A stretch of DNA of 64,000 bases from Xenoacremonium recifei (lineage: Eukaryota > Ascomycota > Sordariomycetes > Hypocreales > Nectriaceae). Location: the NCBI GenBank assembly GCA_012184525.1, contig WOFQ01000008.1:496001-560000 (forward strand). The letters run 5' to 3'. The notes under the pieces were generated by a model, which did no database searches, had not been told where the DNA came from, and saw nothing but the letters and a program-made list of their open reading frames with translations. Below, one piece after another: positions 46,547-57,098 of this stretch; positions within the stretch are counted from its first letter, which is position 1, and each line of letters begins with the position of its first letter. The position numbers were made by a program, and so were the translations under genes.

Positions 46547-47915
46547 TGCGGAAGTATAGCGATGGGTTGGGCTGTGGTTGTTGAAGAGAAGTGCTCTGAA
46601 TGACGCAGCTGCTGAGCTGGGGTTTCTATATTCAATGCGGCGAGGTAAGCCTGAAATGGAGGTAAGCAGCGAACGGCGTGCTGAGGACAAGGACGGAAGA
46701 TGTCGCGTGAATGGAATCTCTGAAATCACAACGAGTTTTGTTCGAGTTCATCGGGGCGACTTCGTCCATTAAATCAAGGCCACGCCCCTCCTGTCCTGTC
46801 CACCCACATTAAATCACAATCACAAGCTCAGCTCCCGCAACCTCTCACGACCTGAACTGAACTGACCTCGGGCGCGCTGGCTGGAGCTGGAGCTGGATCC
46901 AGCTGGCACTGGCACCTTTTTGCTGCCCCACCTGCCACTTGTACTTTACTGACGGAGCGGGGATCCAAATGAGGAAGTGAGCATAATTAATTACTTCTCT
47001 CATCGACAAGCGTGAAGATGCGTGGAACGTTGGTCGGGATCTTGGGTTCCTTGGCAGAGACGCACCGAGGAACCCTTCTTCAGGGGAGTTCAGGCGCTGT
47101 CCGGCATGTATATCGGGCAAGCACATGTACCTATGTACCAAAGTTCCATGCAAGGAGTAAGTGCTGAAGAAAGACCAAAATACTCCGTAGCCCACTCCAC
47201 AACACGTCTTCAGATGCTTAACAAGACATTCACTCATCCTCCCCACGCTCTCCAAAAACCCCCTCCCTCCAGATCCCATCGACAAACAACCTGCCCCTTG
47301 CAGTAGGAGGCTCCGTTGTCTGAGAAATCACCCGGGGCCCCGGATACGCCTTTCGTCACCGGCTTGGCTTTCGGCCGCCCAGCCCGATATCGCCGTTGAT
47401 CTTCGCCCTCCCTCCCACATGCGCGGGGGTTGTCTTCACGACGGCCTCGGCTCGGCACGCAGAGCAATCAACCACGAGCCTAGAATCTGGGTAATTACAT
47501 ATGTACATGTCCTAGCCAGCATGGTCTGATGCCGACCAGGGGGCTCATGCAGGGACGGCATCGCACATGCAGTAGTAATGATGCGAGGTAGACTAGTAGA
47601 TGTGTATTTATATAGATAGTATTACCGACGCTGCCGAATGCAGTCCCCTTCCTCGCGCAGATTTGCTGAAAATCATAGTCATACATGCATGGCCTGCATA
47701 TCTTCGCCGCCGATGGCCATCGCCCGTCCATCCACGGCCACTGCCTCGCCGAAGCCATAGCCATAGCCATCGCCATCTTGGTATCATCGCCCCCCTTTGA
47801 ATCCCACAAAGACCGTTCTGCTTGGCGGTATCTATGCAAGCACAATCATATCCGCGCAGCGTATACATTACTCGTTTCGTTTCCGGATCCGTCATCAACG
47901 AAAGCTCGCCCTTAT
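46547..47915. other. Intergenic spacer
   Basis: About 1.4 kb with no supportable gene. A TACTCCGTA nonamer at about 47181-47189 is the reverse complement of the one at 11079. Minus-strand frames at 46845-47285 and 47495-47928 are treated as chance. Confidence 0.4.
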
Positions 47916-49354
47916 TCAAGGCCACCAATTCATCCGCTTGTAGCTCTCAATGACCTCTTCCACCAGCTCCTTGGTAAGCTGGGGTTTGGTATACTGGAAG
48001 CCTAGCACGCTCTCGAGTCGGCTTCCGTCCATGCTGAGATCCGTATCCTTGAGCAACTCCTTCTCCATGAAGGGAGTCAGAGGTCCGGGTCGTGTGATCC
48101 CCGCGTCCGCTAGCAAATCCGCCCAGGGTCCCAAGAGTTCGTCGTTGACGTCGTCCACCACGCTGTCGAGATTGAGTCGCGCAAAGGTGCTGATGAACTG
48201 GCCTTGGAATCCCGTCTCAATCTTGAAGATCTCGCCGATGATGTTCGCAATGGTGCCTTGGCATGTGGCGCCTTTGTCCACCACGTTGAATATAGGGATC
48301 TTGCCCATAGATGCCTCGTTCCAGTTGTTCTTACCGGCGTCGTACCAGGCCGCAACGTCCCAGAGTGCGCGCACAACATCGTCTGTGTGCGCCGTGTTGG
48401 TTCGCAAATCCTTGGTCCAAAGCCACTTCATCTCTCCTTCGAGGTGCTGATAGGTCCGCGCCATACAGAGGGCCGTTGCAACCCATTGAGAGGCATACGG
48501 CCCGTATACGTGTGGCAATCGCACAATTACCAGGTTGAGCCTAGATGAACTCCTGTCAGCCGCCAGATACACAGGTGCGTTTGTCGTCTCCAGAACTTAC
48601 CCCTCAATCTTGGCCAATTCCTCCTCCGCCTGAAGCTTGAACACGGCGATCCGGTTCCACGGCTTCAACTTGTCCGTCTCCTTGCTCGGTGATGAGTCGG
48701 ATTTGTATACCATTCCCGTGCTAAGCTCCACGAATGCCTTCACCCCGCGCTTTGCCGCCTCCTTCCCTACAGCGATGGACAAGTTGAGGGATCTGAGCTT
48801 GTATACTTCGTCCTCCTGCGAGTATCTTGTCTCGCCGCCACAGTTGAATACATAATCCCATTGCTTGCCGTTGGGTCGGTCGAATATTCTTGCTAGGCCT
48901 TCTAAGAAGTGGGAAATCCCCATGTTAGTCAACGAAATCAAGACCGGGCGCATTAAAGCTTAGAATCGGGGGGTACAAGAGTTGTAGGTGGTAAGATTTA
49001 CTTACCAGGTCTGCTTGCGTCCGCTTGCATAAACTTGTCTTGGGAACAAGCTTCGGAGAACTCAGGGGCTAGCCAGGCCAGCTGCGGGAGGACTTTGTCG
49101 ACCAGCCGTACCTCTGAAGCAAGCTGGTTGTTGTGGATGTGGAGGGCGAGGAAGCGACCGATATAACCCAGCCCTCCGATAATCAATACCGAAGGTTTCT
49201 GCGACCCTTCACCCTCAGGTTGGGTTGGTTGGGTCTCCGCCGGTTGGGCCTCTGTTGTCTGACTCTCGACAGCTTGACTCTCGGTGGGTTGGTTCTCGGG
49301 CGTCTGATTCTCGGCAGGCTGCACCTCGGCCGGCTGCGTCTCGGCCGTCTCCAT
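47916..49354 (-). CDS. NAD-dependent epimerase/3-beta-HSD-like short-chain dehydrogenase
   Basis: Exons 49354-49006, 48901-48601 and 48540-47916 give 424 residues. An N-terminal tail of about 45 residues is a degenerate repeat of A-E-x-Q-P/T units and is followed by SVLIIGGLGYIGRFLALHI, a Rossmann GxxGxxG NAD(P)-binding motif of extended SDRs. YVFNCGGETRYSQ and VELSTGMVYKSD follow in the expected places. LPHVYGPYASQW, and TNTAHTDDVVRALWDVAAW resembling the HVDDVA motif of UGE/3-beta-HSD enzymes, come next. The usual Tyr-x-x-x-Lys is not obvious in its canonical form; WNRIAVFKLQAEEEL occupies that place, with Lys but no clear Tyr, so catalysis is uncertain. The substrate is unknown. The start is the ATG just before the repeats; the frame is open further upstream. 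Confidence 0.85.
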
Positions 49355-52300
49355 GTTTGTGTCCGGAATTCGGTTTTCGCGTAGTTGGCAGGCTGAGATG
49401 CGGGAGCGGCGCGGGGTTGCGATCAAGGCCGACTGTAGACCTGGGAGAAGGCCAGACGATGGATCAGCCGAGTGGAACACTGGCAGATCAGAAATATAGG
49501 TACTTGTAGGTTGGCGTTGCAAAATCGGAGCTGCTGCTATGGACGGCGGCGAGGCACAAGCGAAGCACACAGAGTTATCCGAGTCGATCGACAGGGGAAA
49601 CGGTCGCAGGTGGTTCAAAGCGGACAGGGTGTGCGATTTGCTGAAGCAGTGAGCTCCCGGGGAGTTTGAATGCGCGAAACTGGAGATGTCGAATTAAGCT
49701 TCCGAATGGTACGTATCCGGGAAAAATGAAAGCAAGGAGGGACGGGTAAATAAAGAGACCAAGGAGAAGGAAAGACGAGACAAAGGCTGAGATGAGAGAG
49801 ATCGAAGGGCGAGAAGACAACAGTGTCTTGGACGGGGGGAGAACGTTTCGTCTGTGCCCGATCCGGCGGCTGGGCCTGTAAGACAGGGAGGGGAGGGGAA
49901 AGGCGAGCAAGGTCCAAGGACAAAGATGGGAACGGGATGGGATGGGATGGGATGGGATGGGATGGACGGACGGGAGAGGGGGAGAAATCAAACGGCGCCT
50001 ACACCAAGAGTCATAGGCCGCGCTAAGTGGCAGGTTGGGATTGGCATGGCATGGGGTAAGAATAGCTCTTGCTGATGGGTGGGCTAGGCGACATTCAGGA
50101 GAGGAGAGGTGATGCATTAATATTACCGACCTGGGATGATGCAGGCAGTGGGTTGATGGTGGATATCTACACCCAGCCAGCCAGCCGACGGCTTTCTCGA
50201 GACAGGTGAGGTGAGTGAGGTGAGGTATCAGAAAGGCTCCCGTCCGTCAGTCAGACAAGCACGGGTTGTGTGAAGGAGGAGGAGGAGGAGGAGAGGGGAC
50301 GCGGACTGTATAAGAGACCGTGTGCTATAGCTGGATTACGTGCATAACAGACGCCGGTACATCGAGAGTCACCGGCAATGCTGAGAGTCCCGTCCAGAGT
50401 CAAGAGGTGTGAGAGCAGACGGAGGCGTGCCGAGCGATGAGAGCCCAAGACGGGTCGGGTCAGTCCCGTCGACCTTGCAACTGTGGGCTCCTGCAGTGGA
50501 GGGGTTGTTAATTTGTTCCATCATTATCCTCTGATGATTCCCTTAGCCTCCAACTATCGGCCGTGGAAATTTCGGTACCGCGACCGGGCTGCGAAGCTAG
50601 CTGTCACGTTCCCGTCGTCAATGTCACTGCTGCGGCTTCTCTTCTCTTCTCCCCACTTGTCACTAACTATTCCGAGGCCCTGCCCTGCCTACTGCGTATC
50701 TTCACCCCGGCATGGCTGATCAGTCTCGATGCCCTCAAGGGTGCGTCCCGGGCTGTCCCTTCGTGTCCGACATCAGCTGTGGCCCATCCCATTCATTCAT
50801 CTCTGGTCGAACCGCCTGGTGCCCGAGCCCAAGCCCCCCCCCCCCTTGGAAGTGGCTAAAGACCCGGCCGACGACTGGGCCCCCTCCCGAGAGGATCCCA
50901 ATCATGACGGTGGTGTTGCGACTCCTGCGCGACCTTGCCTCGTCCTGTGATCCGTCCTGTTTTGACTCCAATCCCCCCGTGCCCCGTACTACAAACCTGT
51001 CTAAGCCCATCGGATGCTTCATGCGGTGCATGTCTTTCGTGCAGAAGAGTCCTCCTGCAGGCGGCGCTCTCAGCCGGGCCTGCACAATGCCCGTTGGGGA
51101 TGCAAAGAGTGGCCCAGACAGGGAAGCCTTGGCCCCCCCCTCGAACATGGATGATCCATCACCAAGCACCGGCGAACGTCTAGCGCTGGCCTGCTGCTTG
51201 ACGGCTTGTGCGTAGATCAGCGATTCCCGCCCGGGCCGCGCCCAAGGAGGAGAGGAGGAGGGAGCCCGAACAGGGAGCGAGAGAGGCCAGTGCCGCTGGT
51301 CAACAACTTCAATTCAAATGTTTACTAAACTACGATCCCTCCCTGAGCTGCTGCTGTAGTGATCAGACGCTGTGTGTAGGAGAGTCAGTTTGGAGTGTCG
51401 CAACACCTGAATCCCCGGGCAGTGGTGGCACCTCTCACCTGTGCCTGGAATTTAGAATTTCAGGGACGCCTGACGGGTCACGACCGATGCGGGGATCTGG
51501 GCCTTTTCTAGAAGCCTTCTTTCAGTTCTGCTCAGCGACATATTCTGACTGGCCGAGGGGGTTGGCCTAGTAAGCCTCTCGTCATTGGCGCTGCCTCCTT
51601 TAGGGGCTGCAGACTTCAACCCGACAGACAGACAGAGACACATTCTTGCACGTCTTGTTGCGACGACAATTCAATTTGGACTCCCTCGCTCGCCGGCATA
51701 CCCTAGTCATTAATCATCATAAATCCCAGTACTGTCCTTGCCTGTGTTACAACTCTTCTCTTCTTGTTAGATTGGTATGGAGTAATGTGGTGGCATAGTG
51801 CCGGCCAATGTCCAATCCAGTTTACACCAAAGGTCAACTCAACGCCAGTATCAACTGCAGTGGTCTCTACGGAGCATTGGTCCCTAGCAAGTGTCCACTT
51901 GTCTATTCGCTCTCGTGACCTTCTTTGTGGTCAAATTGATTGCCGTCCTTGTACAGGAGCCAGGCCCCTCACCGCATCAATCCCATAATTTCCTCTCGTC
52001 AATCAACTGACTCAAGTCAACAGGCTACGTACAAGCCAATTGGACTAGTTCAGCTTCTCATTGCTCGGGCTTTTCCCGCGCACACGTGCGTGTCGACGAT
52101 GCTTACTGTCTGGCGTGGTTTGTATTTGGAGATGCCGCAGTATCAACATACTCTTCCAGTAGGTTCCATATCACGACGTTGTCAGCATGACCTTAAACTC
52201 GAAGAATACCACGCTTTCGATGTCTTCTCGCCTTGCCAACTGCCCCCCTCCCCCACTTCGCTATTGCTTTTCCCCCATGATTAGTTTCTCTCATCTCGTC

Positions 52301-52631
52301 CGTGCTGTCCGTGGATCTCCTCAGATGTCAATGCCGACCCCTGGCTCTTCCATGGTATCTACCCGCCTAATGTATCATCCCGTCCTTGCATGAACACCGT
52401 CAACAGGATATCCGTCTTGGCTACACAGATAGAACCCCGGCAATTCCTTTATCTCACATCTTAAGAAGTGGCTCGAGATGACCCGCCAGAAGGATTACAT
52501 AGCCGTCATTCGGAAAGACCAAGACAATGTAGCTGCGACTGTGTTGTGCCACGACACGAAGAAAATACGATTTGTCGTGTACTCTGGTGTTAAATAACTC
52601 AAACACATTCGTCACATATCGCTCAAAATCA
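49355..52631. other. 3.3 kb gene-free region
   Basis: No gene is supported. It contains a G-rich pentamer repeat (GGGAT)n at about 49934-49965, runs of GAGG and GTGAG near 50200-50300, and a run of ten C near 50830. A 167-codon plus-strand frame (50712-51215) is Pro/Cys-rich with no domain. The left end must contain the epimerase promoter. Confidence 0.4.
49934..49965 (+). repeat. GGGAT pentamer repeat, G-quadruplex type
   Basis: Six GGG tracts are separated by AT, read directly. This fits the G3-N1-7 pattern of intramolecular G-quadruplexes on the plus strand. It lies about 580 bp upstream of the epimerase start codon. Confidence 0.8.
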
Positions 52632-53600
52632 TCACCTCTTCATGCTTCCAATGAGCTCCCGCTGGGCCTCCCGATCCCGGGCTCCCTCACTCAGGCTCCC
52701 GATGGTCCTCAAATTTCCGACAACATCCTTGGCCTTGCCGAAGTAAACCTCCTGCAATAGGTTGCGCATTTTAAGCTCCATGTCTTCCACCAGCCGTCCC
52801 ACGTTGGCAATATGGCTCTCGTCGTTCTCCACGGGGAGGTCCGATTCAACCTGGCGCGTCATGTTGCCGCTGAGGTCCATATCGCCGAGGCTTCCGCTGC
52901 CTGTTGACAGCGAGAGGATGACTGTGGAGGTCAACTTGTAGTGGGTTGTGCGACCGCGTTCGATGGCCTCAAAGACGTGGATTGAGTCCCAGATTCCTTC
53001 TGTGCTGCCGCCGGGCGTCGCAGCTGTAGAGAAAGAAAGCCATTATTAGTCTCCCATACAGCGACTTATTATAGAGGTTCTCTCACATTTCTTCAGCAAC
53101 ACCACCCCGGCAAACCCGTCGTCTAGGTTCCAGAAGTAGACGCTGCTCACACCGCCCTCGTAGTATAGGTCTCGGTAGATATCGAAAGCCTCGTTGGCCT
53201 TGACCTCCATGCGGCGCACCCGCTCGCTCGGAATCGCGCCTTCGCCAGCACCCTCGTTGCCTCCAGCACCCACGCCGCCGACACCGCCCTCGTCCAGTGG
53301 CGGGTCAAACTGGTTCGACCATGGGGAGCGGTAGCTGTCTCCATCGCGGTTGTAGTCGCAGAGAAGGTAATCGCGGCCGGTCTGTTTACATCGTTTTACG
53401 GTCAGAGGCTGATCTACAGATGAGAGCAGATCTTCGGTCAGGTCTGGGGCGAGCGAGATGATGGCGTTGAGGTGATCGGTCGTCTGCTTGGGATTCAGAC
53501 GACGAAGCAGGTCGCTAGAGGCAAACGTCAGCAGTCAGTTCCGCGCAGCCAGAAACGTCGCAAAGGCTCACAGTGCCGCGTCAAAAGGGTCGACGGCCAT
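52632..53600 (-). CDS. cap2: F-actin capping protein subunit beta
   Basis: Capping protein beta pairs with the alpha subunit to block filament barbed ends at actin patches. Exons 53600-53572, 53514-53087 and 53023-52632 give 282 residues, close to the family size. Diagnostic segments are present: DAALDLLRRLNPK across the first junction, LTEDLLSSVDQPL, DYLLCDYNRDGDSYRSPWSN, FDIYRDLYYEGGVSSVYFWN and GRTTHYKLTSTVILS. A Gly-rich insert (about residues 100-125, GVGGVGAGGNEGAGEG) is longer than in yeast or animals and is typical of filamentous fungi. The C-terminal actin-binding helix is basic and amphipathic (REAQRELIGSMKR). Confidence 0.95.
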
Positions 53601-54565
53601 GCTGATGGGTTCGAGAGGCAATCAGATGGGTGGTGACAGGTGTTCTGAGGTCTAATGGAAGAGCAAAAGTCGTGCACAGCGCTTTGTCCTGGCGGATGTT
53701 CGAGGCTTAGTGTCTGGTGTGACGTCCGAGCTCCATGGCGGGGTTGAGTTGAGGTACAAGTATAGTGAGCTTGCAGGTCTGGTTGGGTCCCCGCCAGACG
53801 CATTAACGCGACTCAAGCTCCAACCTGAAAACCTCCCATCAGCACAGAAGCTTCATCACAAGAAGCCTCTAGTACCAGACCTTCCCAGTAAGCTTCAGAT
53901 TATCTTCATAGACGGTCCTTTGCCGAACAGGTTTCCCGAAAATAGTCTCAATGCAGTGCAATAACCACAATTACAAGAGAAAAAACTATCTGTGCTATTG
54001 AACTTGTGTCCTCTTCAGAGGTAAACAAACAGTCGATATGCTAGCTACCGTACTCATGTCCAATCGCTCTTCGTCATATCAGCTCTCCCCCACTGTTTCA
54101 GCCAATTCTCGCGACCCAATTCTGGCCCAGACCCCCCGTGTGTTTGAAAATCAATTCCAGCTCGTGATAACATCGACATACCCTTTCGCCCAACGCCACG
54201 CCTTCATCCCCCATTGGAGGCGTTTAGCTGACAATTTCAACAGGAAAAGGAAACAAATTCAGTTGACAGAAAAGGGAAGAAGGAAACGCAAGGAAAGGCA
54301 GAATTTAGTCAAAATATCAATCCCAATCCCCTCCCCTGAAGCCGCGTCCCTGAAACAATGGTTTCGCCGATAGGATGACCAGCAGCGCATTGGAGCATTA
54401 TACACCTATTCAAAACCTGCTAATGCAGAGATAGGATGGCTATGCCGTTGGTGAATAAAGATAGCGACGGCAGCGATAGATAATAGGCCAAGCGGCGCTG
54501 CGCTAGAGTCGGGCGAATCCGTCTGCGAGCTGAATGTTAGATCTGAAGCCAGGCTTATCCAATGC
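53601..54565. other. Intergenic spacer
   Basis: About 965 bases between two leftward genes. A plus-strand frame at 54038-54373 is Lys/Arg-rich without a domain. It probably contains the cap2 promoter and the 3' UTR of the BAH-PHD gene. Confidence 0.35.
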
Positions 54566-56008
54566 CTAATCAATGGTGGTGCCGCAGAACAAGCAGTCTG
54601 CTCGCTCGCGCCAGATCTTGTCGCCTCCAGAAATGTTTTCTCGCAAATCCTCAATCTCCCAGTAAGTAGGTCCGTCGTTCATCTTGATGGTGGCTTTGAA
54701 GAGACCTTCGTATGGCTTTTGGTCTCCGGTCTTCTTCTTTTTTCCCTTCTTCGAGATAGAAGACTTGGACGCGGATTCGGAGGTCGCAGACTGAGGTGCA
54801 GGAGTTGGTGTTGACGTCGTTCTTAGGTTGTCTTCCTCGGATCTTCGGACGAGCACGTTATCCTGAACTTCGCCCGATCTGACATCGATCGTGGGTTGCG
54901 TCTCTTTATCGCCGGTATCGGTCGGGCTCAGCGGTCGGGTTGTTCGGGGCTCAGTAACTTCGTCTTTGCTGACAATTGGTTCCTTCGTGTGAGGCTTGTC
55001 CGTGCCCAGCTGGTCATAGACTCGCATGAGGACATCGTGCTGCAAGCACTCATGATGCATCCACTTCCCACAGTCCTGGCTCGTGCAACCGATCAGGGTC
55101 TTGTCTGGGTTCGCGGGTTGCTGGCACTTGCACATAAGCTCGACGGACTATGGCTCGGTTAGAAATCTACGACTTCAAGGGATGATGAATTGCTTACCGA
55201 GAGTTGTTTGGTGCGCCAGTTGTAGGCCTGTCGCCAGTAGAGCGCATCTTGGATTTCCTCGTCGTCAGACTCGATCCACTGGTTGACAGTAGCAGGCGTG
55301 GTCACGCTGACAACGTTGATAACATCCACTACAAAGAGTCAGATTCCCCTTGCCCAGTTCATAGGGCCTGCACAAAAACTTACTATGATTCGATGCGATC
55401 AGCTCGTTCTGGCCGTGGTAGGGCTGGCGACCGCCCAGGGTCTTCTTGCCATCGACTGTGCACGGGGGCAACTCATCAGGCCAGTACATCCAGTAGATTC
55501 GCGCGTAAACGTGGTGCTCGTCGGCGGCGCGAATTTCCAAGATGCGCGCCACCCAATCATCTTCCTTTCTCCTCGCAGGCGGCGCAATACCCAAGCTGGC
55601 CGCAGTTCTCTGTCGCTCGATCGTGGATTCGTTGGCGACATAAACAAATCCTTCGCTGTAGTACTTTGTTCCATTAACTGTGATGGGCGTGTTAGAAGGC
55701 TATATGAAAGCAAGGGGTTCAAGTCACTCACGGACGAAGCTGTTGTACCGTGTCATATCCAGCCACCGCTTTCGTGGTTCGACGGTATAATGAAGGTCCA
55801 TGGTATCATGGGTCTTGAACTGGCCAGCGGGCGAGAAGGGAGAGATCTGTATCTGAACCTTTTTCTCCTCATCTTGGCCGTCGCGCTTGCGTTTCTTGGC
55901 CCTCTGGCGGTCTTGTTCCGCGCGGCTGGCAGTGTCATAGGAAATCGTGAACGGGCATTCGGCGCGATTCTCCTCGGCGACGGGACGCGATCGCTTCTTT
56001 GCACTCAT
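54566..56008 (-). CDS. BAH-PHD chromatin reader, EPR-1-like
   Basis: Four exons (56008-55732, 55677-55384, 55328-55198, 55147-54566) give 427 residues. A basic N-terminus with a nuclear signal (KKRKRDGQ) leads to a BAH domain (about residues 90-205): NGTKYYSEGFVYVANES, DDWVARILEIRA, VYARIYWMYWPDEL and NELIASNHMDVINVVSV. The PHD finger begins at about residue 239 with CKC, GCTSQDCGKWMHHECL, but its last Cys pair (CLFC) appears only near the C-terminus, after about 120 low-complexity residues. This layout matches plant EBS/SHL and Neurospora EPR-1, which read H3K27me3 in Polycomb silencing. Whether this fungus has H3K27 methylation is unknown; Aspergilli are thought to lack it. The EPR-1 link is by architecture, not by alignment. 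Confidence 0.82.
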
Positions 56009-57098
56009 GATGGCGGGGTGGTGGTTGGGGGCTGCGAAGTCGCGTTCGAGCTTGGTCAAGGACGGGTAACGGATGGGAGGGGATGAAGGATCGCGAGAAC
56101 GTTCCAAGAAACAACGCGGATTCGAATGGTTGCGCACGCGATGCGCAACTTCGGAGAGGAGCAAAGGGCGTTATCGCACTGCAAATGAGCTTTGGCTGTC
56201 AGGGATCGACAAGCCGCAACCTGCGATGGCTGGATGCGCAGTTTCAATCAAGAGTGAGAGATGGGTGGCTGCAAGTTGGGGTAGAGATTGGGTCAAAAGC
56301 ACGAAAAACAGTTTATATCACGTGACACGCGAGCAAGTGCGAGTCAACACCAGACCAGATCCAGCTGAAGTCGTGCTTGGAACGCGTTCAACGAATCCTT
56401 TTACAATCAGTCAGCTCCACATAAAACTAGTATTCTGAGCTCCCTCTTGGTCCGTATTGTGTTCTGAATACGTGAATTCTCAAGATGTACATGAGGTAGC
56501 ATTGCCAAGGATATATTTTAGTCAGATTGTCGTCACCACGGAGACTCATTGCTTCCGTCACTTCCGGCCGCTCTCGCCTACCAAGCCGGCTATAGCTTAT
56601 TTTGGATTACCCCGTCGTGCAAACTATCGAAATCCCAATAATATGTCTTGTTTCTTGAAGAAACCAATCTAAGGCTGTTCCTTGACGCGAACGCAAGATA
56701 AGCAAGAAGTGGTGAACTTAGGCTGTGAGAAGGATCCGCCGAAACTACGTGTTTTTCTCTCAGAATCGCCAATTCACCCGGGTGGGTCAGGGAAGTAAAA
56801 GCCTATCTAAGAACTAATACCTCTGAATTTACGGAAATGAAGGTATGGGTGAGCCAACTGAAAGGGGTCGCGTAGAGAGTGTTTTCTCTTTCTACGGTCA
56901 TAACCTCTTTCTTATCCTTGATTATCTTCGTCGTGGCGAACAGAGATGTCGCAAGAGGATGGCAAAGGGTCAGACATTAGATGGGTAAATTGGCTACCGT
57001 CTTAAGTGTTGATAACTACTGTACAAAAGTTTGTATACATGCTCTGTGGAATATCAACTTCCACAGCAGAAAGGTCGACTGAGAGCGGTACACTGATG
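56009..57098. other. Intergenic spacer
   Basis: About 1.1 kb without a supportable gene. It contains the promoter of the BAH-PHD gene at the left and an AT-rich stretch at the right, next to the stop of the large orphan. Confidence 0.4.

Noticed and set aside
50712..51215. 167-codon Pro/Cys-rich plus-strand frame
   Set aside because: No domain, several overlapping frames of similar length, composition explained by C-rich DNA.
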